Translations under genes and position numbers: made by a program
Source: Gossypium raimondii
Lineage: Eukaryota > Streptophyta > Magnoliopsida > Malvales > Malvaceae
DNA: 64,000 bases
Direction: 5' to 3'
Assembly (NCBI RefSeq): GCF_025698545.1
Contig: NC_068566.1
Span: 46,293,192 to 46,357,191, forward strand
Shown here: in pieces, positions 57,331-64,000 of the stretch
How the letters are laid out: each line of letters opens with the position of its first letter
How positions within the stretch are numbered: the stretch's first letter is position 1
Notes under the pieces: generated by a model
Told to the model about the DNA's origin: nothing
The model's input: the letters and a program-made list of their open reading frames with translations, nothing else
Database searches by the model: none

Positions 57331-60300
57331 GTTGGCATGTATGGAGCCTACTTAAAATGTCATTTCAATTAACAATAACCGATTCCCTTCACCGAGAGGA
57401 CACATAGCAAGACACTCAACAAGTTTATATAATTAAATTGATAGAGAAATTTGATTAATATAATACATATATTTTAAGGACTAAATTAAAAAAAATTAAA
57501 ATTTAAGATTCTCCGAAAATTAAGTTTGACTCGTTATAGCACATTGCATGTTATTTGTACGTTTAGTAGTCAAAGATACTAAAATCTTCTCAACCAAAAG
57601 ATCTTGGCCATGTGATTCACTGTGCTCAACTCATATGCTTTGCCCACCATTACACAGTATGGCTTTTTTCTCATAAATTTCTTTTTACAAAATTAATTAC
57701 AATGTCAAATTAAACAATTAAATGACGTCATCCGATATAGAAACAAACTAAATTACAAATCAATCATGGTGGGCATTTTTAAAAAAATTATTGATTGAAA
57801 TAAAATTATAATTTCCTAAATCGTTTTTCATAAAAGTATGAAAAATATTTCAAAACACGTGGAATTTATTGGATCGTCTTTTCTTAAATAGACACAACAG
57901 CAAAAGACAATGACATTTATTTACTCGTTTTATTTTCTTCTAAATTGAGGTTTATATAAACTTTTCAATCACTTACAAGATTTTATGGCTTGCTATGTTT
58001 TTTTTTAAAGGAAATTTAATTAAATCCCATATATATATTACAATTAAAAATCAATATGGCAATAACATGTGACATCAAGTGAAGGCTTTTGAGAGATGTT
58101 CACGGGTGGATATCCATTCGCTTATCACTTGATATTATTTGGTTTGCTTCTCAGTTGGCGATCGCACAAATAGTCCCCTACCTTATAGCATTCGGCTAAT
58201 CATTCATCCTCAAGCCACCAGCTTTTCAATTTAAACATTTAAATCACTAGGATTCACATTAGCATGACAACTTCGAACTGCTTCAAAGAAATAACAAAAT
58301 GGGTCCTATTACATATGTCCCCACACACTCCGTGATAACAACACATTGATAACGACTTTCCAAATCGCTACTATCAAATAAGAAAATCTTCGCTATAGAT
58401 ATCCTCCATAGTAATGAGAAATGAGTCTTTCTTCCCCATTAGTAACCTAAATCTCCATTATTAAATCGTGTAGAGAATATTCTTACGTCTTTGAAAAAAA
58501 ATTCCTTATCTCGATAAGGCATTCACAATTTCAGATATAACTGATTTTGCTTATCAGACCGTCAGATCTCAATCAAATGGCTGATAATATTTCTACTTCA
58601 CAGCAAGTGATAATGGGAGACTGTGGAGCTAACAAATAAAACGTAAACATAAAGCCAACAACAACAACAAAAAAAGCCATTTATACGATATTGCTTACCT
58701 TGCAAGGCTGGTTTTTCAAAATAAACCATTTGATTACTTGATTGACCTTAATTTTTTTAAGTGTTTCTAAATAGTATTTAAAAATAGTTAATATGTCATT
58801 TACAATAATTAAAAATAATTAACACCAAACACTTTTTGGTTACTTAGAGTTGAAGCACTTTAGGGGCGGTTGGGGTTTAGAGAGAAGCTTTAATTAAATG
58901 ATTAATTAAATGATGGGGGATTTCATGTTTTGACAATGTGATTAAATGGTTAATTTGTTTAGGGATTAATACCAATTTTATATATGAAGTTTAGTTGAAT
59001 ATGTAATTCAATATATAAGTTTTAATTTGATGTTTTGTACATGAGAAACTTAAATTATGGTTCAGAGACAGATCCTTATGGGGTCTATAGGGCCTTGGTA
59101 CCCCTCCAAATTTCGAGAAATTTTGATTTCTCCATTGAAATTTTAAAAAAAATTTAATTAGCCCCCTACAAGTTTTGGAATATTTTGTTTCTCCCTTGAA
59201 GTTTTTCTAGAATTTTAATTAGGCCTCCTCAAAGTCGTGAAGTTTCTCATTATCCCTTTTATTTAAAAAATGTAATTAAGTTCTCTTAAAATTTTGAACA
59301 TTTTCATTAATCTAAAAAAATATAAATTTTAATTAGACCTCAATTTGTTTTTAAAATTTCATTAAACTCTTAAAATTCTTGAAAATTCTATGTTCATAAA
59401 ACTATTTTATTCTCATTCACTTTTGTTCGATACCATAAAATTTTGATCGATGGTTGAATTAATTAGATTATTAATTTTAGTTCAATCATGACAAAATAAA
59501 AATCAAAAATACAATAAAAATAGAAGCTTGAAAATTTATTTTATAAATAATAACAACGCTATTATATACTTAAAACTAATTTCAACCTGATTCAAAAGAT
59601 TTTTAATCGGTTTTAACTATTTTGACTGATTTAATAATTATTTCTTAAGTTAACCAGTTTAATCAATTAACTCGACTTGCATATGACAACAACGCTATTT
59701 TATTTATATTAATATCAGTTTCCACTCTCTTTTTCAAATAAATTACTACTTTTCTCAATAAATAATTAATACACTTTACTTATGAAACCTAACGAAATTA
59801 ATACATTTTAACATATTATTTTCCACAATCTTGTGAAGCATATGAAAATGAGCTTTCCAACAAAGAATAAGTAAATGCAAATAGCTAGCAGTTATTCCAT
59901 CAAGTCCAGCCAGCTGGAAACCCTTAATCTGGTTGTTGTGAAAAGAAAAGAAAAACCCTAAATTGTCAAAGACTATAGCCATTGAAGCAAATTTGAAGTC
60001 AAATTAGGAGGTAGACTTTGGATGTGGGTCATTTGGTTCTCTTCGAGTAGGCATCAAATCCAAATTACCTACTCATTATGTGCCCCTTCCTTTAAAATAT
60101 TTGAGGACAAATCTTGATTAATTCCATTCCGATTGCTCCATCTAACAAACAACAATTTCTTGATCTTTTACCTTCTTTTTTAATGATTATGCTATATTGG
60201 GTGATTTGAAAGGTGTTTGACAATCCTTAGTCATGGAGATTTTTGAATTGGTTGATTTGATGTAATAATAATGAATTGAATCGGGTAAAAGGTAAGTAAT

Positions 60301-60490
60301 AACTCTCTTTTAATTCTCTTAGATAACTATTAATTAAAATATCAAAAAGTGTCTCGAAAAATAAGTTTTAATGTCTTAAATCTTATATCATCAATCTTTC
60401 CATACTTTCCTATACAAAGAAGTGCTATAGCAAAATTTTACACCTTTTCAAAATAAGTTGTAAATTTGATCTACAAAGTATGAAAAGAAA
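57331..60490. other. AT-rich intergenic sequence, no gene supported
   Basis: Contains phrases of repeats (for example 59060-59400, repeated CCCTCC...TTTTGAA-type text with several diverged tandem-like copies of CTCAAAGTTTTG). No coding frame of note. Confidence 0.4.
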
Positions 60491-60657
60491 AGATAAATTA
60501 CACCAACAGTCACTCAACTTTGGGTTAGCTGACAAAACAGTCCCTTTGGTTTCATTTCAGCCACTCAAATTTAAAAAAAATGACAAAACAGTCACTAACG
60601 TTATAAAAAAGTGACAAAGCAGTCACTGATTAACAGTTCCCGTTAAGACATTAGCAG

Positions 60658-61046
60658 TGTTAGAATTAAGTGACCTGAATCCTTATTTAAATAAAATACA
60701 GTGGTAAAATAAAATAAAAGTAAAATCCCTATAGAATTATGCTTCTTTTATTTTATTTTAGAATAAGGTTTTTTAAACCTTATTAAACTCCATCTATTTG
60801 ATATTGATTAGAATAAGGTGTTTCAATCTTACTACACTCCTATTAGAATATGGTTTTACAAGCCTATAAATAGACATAGTCTATTCCTCTTGTAATCATT
60901 TCGAATTTGACATAGTAAATTTTATTCTCCTTTGCCCGTGGTTTTTTCCCGAAAGAGTTTTCACGTAAAATTTGTGTGTTATTTATTTTTCTCTCTCTTT
61001 TTTCTTTGCGATAAATTGTCATTGCCAACATTCTATTATTTTTTCA
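60658..61046 (+). mobile_element. Solo LTR nested in the Pack-MULE, exact duplication AGCAG
   Basis: Starts TGTTAGAATTAAGTGACCTG, ends ATTATTTTTTCA; 389 bases. AGCAG is duplicated exactly at 60653-60657 and 61047-61051. Contains GCCCGTGGTTTTTTCCCGAA and TTTTCACGTAAAATTTGTGT, shared with the LTRs at 44.9 and 63.3 kb. Probably Ty1/copia, from LTR style. Confidence 0.9.
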
Positions 61047-61213
61047 AGCAGGACTGCTAACTAGCTGATGTGGCCAGTTAACTTGTGACGTTGGTGAAGC
61101 AGATGATAGGTCAAGGTTTGAGGTGGGTTTAGGGAAAAAATTTGAAGGGTTGGGTTGGTTTAGGGCAAAGCAATAGAAATTGGTTGTGATTAAGGGGAGG
61201 AGAAAAAGAAAAT

Positions 61214-62001
61214 CTAAAGAGTGTGATTCTCAGCAATGAAGCACTGAATCACATGATTTAGTCGTCTACATTCTCCTTCTAAATACCTACTCTTCATCTC
61301 AAGATCCTTGACATACATCTTCTTCATCTCCCTTGATCTCACAACTGCATTTGTTTCTCAACTATCTGAAAAAAAAAAACCATTTAGATCCATCAATTGC
61401 AGTAATACCATTTATTATATTCAGTTTTGGGTATTTGCAAAATACTTGGGTTTGTATGAAAATTGAGAAGATCAATCAAGCTTTAAAAGTAAAACTAGAT
61501 TGAAATTGAGTTCCTCAGGTAAGCCATTACACCTTTACCTCAAATTAGACATGCAACTAACAAAATTGAAACAAAATGAAGTTTCAAAGAACAATAAACA
61601 AAGACTGATAAATTGGGAATATGAATTTATACCTTTTTTGTTTCTTAGCAATCGGATCGTATTTATCGACGTTGGTGTGGGCCTGGCTCTGTTTATACAA
61701 ATCACCACCGTCGATGCCAACCACATCGCCGCTGTTACAAAGAGGTGACCAGTAAATCAGCCAAGAAATCATCATTAGGGACAAGTTGAGTCTCAACCAT
61801 ATGATCAAAATTATCATCCTCCGTCAAAACCTTCTTGATCTCTCCGATCCATAAAGACACCGCCGTTTCTTCATCAGGATTCTGGGTCAAACAAGGTTGA
61901 GGAGGAGGTTTCGTTACCTATTCTGGTTCATTATCTAAGATATCCTTAAAATTGGGTAAATTAGCCTCGAGCAAAAGGGTATCCCAATTGATTTCCTTCA
62001 T
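61214..62001 (-). pseudogene. Captured bZIP60-like transcription factor fragment, broken
   Basis: bZIP60 is the ER-stress transcription factor of plants, activated by IRE1 splicing. Exon 1 (62001-61633) begins MKEINWDTLLLEANLPNFKD. After an in-frame TAG (61918-61920) it continues with SLWIGEIKKVLTEDD and NDDFLADLLVTS, the conserved N-terminal region. A one-base insertion then shifts the frame to NSGDVVGIDGGDLYKQSQAH ... DPIAKKQKR, followed by GTATAA. Exon 2 starts at 61365 after a TTCAG acceptor. After a small deletion it reads VRSREMKKMYVKDLEMKSRY, LEGECRRLNHVIQCFIAENH, TL, stop: the second half of the basic region and the leucine zipper. The intron (about 267 bases) is kept, so the capture was of genomic DNA. 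The membrane span and the IRE1 target part are absent. It cannot encode a working factor. Confidence 0.85.
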
Positions 62002-62424
62002 GAAAACCCAAAGATTTATGAAAAGAAAAATTGAAGTCTAATAAAATTTACAGAGGAGGGAACATGTTTTTCATCTGTTTTATCTCTAAGCATCTCCATT
62101 TTTTCTCTTCTCATTCTTCTTCTTCTTCTTCATCTTCTTATTCTCTTATTATTTTATTGTATAAACCCTAAATTGCTACTGATATGGTTGTTTAAATAGA
62201 TGCTAACCGGCCAGCTAGAAGGTTAATGATACCAAGCAAGCCATCATCTGCCACGTCACTTTACCGTTACGTCTGTAACGAAAAATGACAAAAGGAATAT
62301 TTTGTCACTTTTTAAAAGTTGAGTGACTGAAATGAAACCAAGGTGACTATTTTGTTAGCTACCTCAAAGTTGAGTGACTGTTGGTGTAATTTACCCTAAA
62401 AAAAACAAATAGAAGAATATAAAT

Positions 62425-63321
62425 CTAATTAGACTCTCGTAATGGGATACATATTAAAATTAAACATGAACTTTGATGTAATGTGCAATGTACATAAATT
62501 TTGATTTTGTGTGGTTTTATATATTAAATTTTAATTTGATTCATTTTTCACAAATCATTAACTACACTATCGAATTAGCAAAAGAAATCAACAAGAGGTG
62601 TATCAAAAAATAAGAAGAAGAAATCAATAAAGAAAAAGGTGGTGGTTACAATGAGATCGATTCACTTGAGACAAGCCAAGAGTCGAAGCTAGAAGTTAAG
62701 GAAGGGGAGAATGAAGGAGGAGGCTATAGGATGCTAAGTAACAAATGAATGCTTGGGAAGAAGGAGATCCCTAGTTCTTCATGTGTTGGGGTATATATAA
62801 GGAGGTCCCTTTGTCATGTGGTGCCATGTCACCAACAATAAGGATGGTAGGCTTTTCATGTGGTCGACTAGGTTGCTGGTCCGTTACATGTTAATTGTCT
62901 TCATGTATAATACCATGTGGCCCTGCTTGGACATTCTTCTTATTGAGGCTGTATGAGGTTATTATGCCTTGATGGTCCTTCTATGGTGCCTCTTGGAGGC
63001 CAAAAGCGAGTGTCCTCTCAATTGGTTTAAGTGGAATTCACAGTTGGCTAGTCATGTTTGGCCTAATAGGGGGTTCAACCTGAAGGGTATTCGACTTGGA
63101 GGAGTTGGAGGCTTTGTGGGTACCTATTTGGGTTCTCACCAAGCCACTCATTGTTCTGCCACATGGCCTTATTGGGGAAAGGGTATAACAAAAATAAATG
63201 TATGTATTTATTTTTTTAAATGTGTACAATTGAACCAAAATCAAAGTTTCATGCATACATATGAACAACAATATAAGTTTCAAGTGTATAATTACACCAA
63301 TTAAAAGTTCATATATAAAAC
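62425..63321. mobile_element. Foldback MITE (7.8-kb family) split by an LTR insertion
   Basis: The left part (62425-62596) has ACATGAACTTTGATGTAATG and the right part (63191-63321) the inverse-type ATCAAAGTTTCATGCATACA and TTAAAAGTTCATATATAAAA, as in the element at 7776-8125. The middle is LTR-like. Boundaries are approximate. Confidence 0.5.
62597..63190 (-). mobile_element. Probable solo LTR related to the one at 29.17 kb
   Basis: Shares the arrangement GTTGGGGTATATATAAGGAG (TATA-like) and the terminal GGGTATAACA with 29170-29718, but is strongly diverged. The 5' boundary (TGTATCAAAAAATAAG) is a guess and no target duplication was found. The frame at 62969-63304 lies across it and is not a gene. 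Confidence 0.4.
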
Positions 63322-63607
63322 TGTTAAAGATTGTGTGACTCGAATCTTGTCACTTGTTAAAGAAATAAATACAATGGCAAAATAAGGGGATCTGTAGGGG
63401 CGAAAGGCTGAGAATCGTAGGGTTTTTCAACCCTTAAATAGATGTAGTTGAAATTCCTCATGAACTATTCGTTTATCATCATTAGTAATTTTCTCCTCCT
63501 CTGCCCGTGATTTTTTCTCAAAAGGGTTTTCACGTAAAATCTATATATTCTTATTTTTCTTTTCTTATTGCTTCGCGATTATTCTATCGTCGACGTTTAT
63601 TATAACA
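63322..63607 (+). mobile_element. Diverged solo LTR, same family as 60658-61046
   Basis: Starts TGTTAAAGATTGTGTGACTC and ends TTTATTATAACA. Carries CTGCCCGTGATTTTTTCTCA, GGGTTTTCACGTAAAATCTA and TTGCTTCGCGATTATTC, in family order. No exact duplication was seen. Confidence 0.7.
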
Positions 63608-64000
63608 CAGACGATATATTAAAATAAAATTTATATATAAATTTAATATTTAGCCCGTTGTTATATAATGTAAAATCAAATTTTAGATTTTATTAAGCTA
63701 TACCTATTTTTTGGAGCAAAATTGAAGCAATAATTGGTTAACCACTGTTTTTTACTAGTTTAGTTTTAGATTGATAGGATCAAATCATATTATGGTGCAA
63801 TGTGACATGAGAGAAATGACCTAACTACTTATTCAGTCCTTTGGTCATGCTTTCTCGCCCTATCCACGGAGGAGCAAAATTAATAAATTATTACCTTAAA
63901 CAATGTGATTAGTTACTGCTTAATTAATTTAAAAGAAATTAAACTATTTGAATGCTGAGTACATATTTGGATTTATTTAACAATAAAGCTAATTATGTTC
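63608..64000. other. AT-rich sequence to the right edge, no gene seen
   Basis: No frame, repeat boundary or RNA gene could be supported. Confidence 0.5.

Larger units (their letters stand above)
60491..62396. mobile_element. Pack-MULE-like element carrying a bZIP60 gene fragment
   Basis: The left end ATAAATTACACCAACAGTCA with CTCAACTTTGGGTTAGCTGA is inverted at the right end (AGCTACCTCAAAGTTGAGTG, ACTGTTGGTGTAATTTACCC). CCTTTGGTTTCATTTCAG also pairs with CTGAAATGAAACCAAGG. Flanks GAAAAGAAA and TAAAAAAAA agree at 7 of 9 positions, a weak A-rich target duplication. The interior is a decayed two-exon host gene fragment on the minus strand. The left arm is interrupted by a solo LTR (60658-61046). 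No transposase frame. Confidence 0.82.

Noticed and set aside
62969..63304. 111-codon plus frame with Trp/Gly-rich text
   Set aside because: Crosses the boundary of an LTR-like insertion and a MITE, so it cannot be one gene.
1..64000. CRISPR arrays, operons, phage or bacterial genes
   Set aside because: Introns, LTRs and MITEs throughout show plant nuclear DNA; no regularly spaced short direct repeats were found.

Overview
The window is nuclear DNA of a dicot plant. It is very AT-rich, gene-poor, has spliced genes with GT/AG introns, and is crowded with small transposons and solo LTRs. The protein types (CNIH4, ACR8, AHL1, class II photolyase, a DUF761 'cotton fibre' family protein) and the repeat style fit Malvaceae, most likely Gossypium. 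That genus call is an inference; no search was possible.

Genes, left to right: the 5' part of a class II CPD photolyase (minus strand, running off the left edge); a decayed RNase H fragment of a non-LTR retrotransposon (2.6-3.1 kb); a single-exon, domesticated hAT-transposase-like protein (20.5-22.8 kb, minus); a four-exon cornichon homologue, CNIH4-like (34.0-36.1 kb, plus), convergent with a small DUF761 membrane protein (36.3-36.8 kb, minus); a five-exon AT-hook/PPC protein, AHL1-like (38.9-41.0 kb, minus); and a seven-exon four-ACT-domain protein, ACR8-like (51.5-53.4 kb, minus). For the spliced genes the exons were joined by hand; all junctions are in phase and the lengths match the families. 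The genes are unrelated housekeeping or regulatory genes and form no operon or cluster.

Most of the rest is mobile DNA. Several MULE-type MITEs have exact or near-exact 9-bp target duplications (1.08, 26.2, 53.8, 55.5 kb). A GC-rich hAT-type MITE has an exact 8-bp duplication (45.4 kb). Solo LTRs have exact 5-bp duplications (12.4, 29.2, 44.9, 60.7 kb), three of them in TATAT. There are long foldback elements (30.2, 33.2, 34.5 kb), tRNA-derived SINE-like copies (15.6, 44.6, 46.5 kb) and an approximately 80-bp degenerate tandem repeat (16.95-17.57 kb).

The most notable discovery is a pair of Pack-MULE-like elements that carry pieces of host genes. The one at 60.5-62.4 kb holds a two-exon, intron-containing, broken copy of a bZIP60-type unfolded-protein-response transcription factor, and a solo LTR has landed inside its left terminal repeat. 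The one at 8.3-10.7 kb has terminal repeats of about 300 bp and holds a broken fragment of the TPR tail of an ETO1/EOL-type protein. Both captured fragments lie on the minus strand and carry frameshifts.
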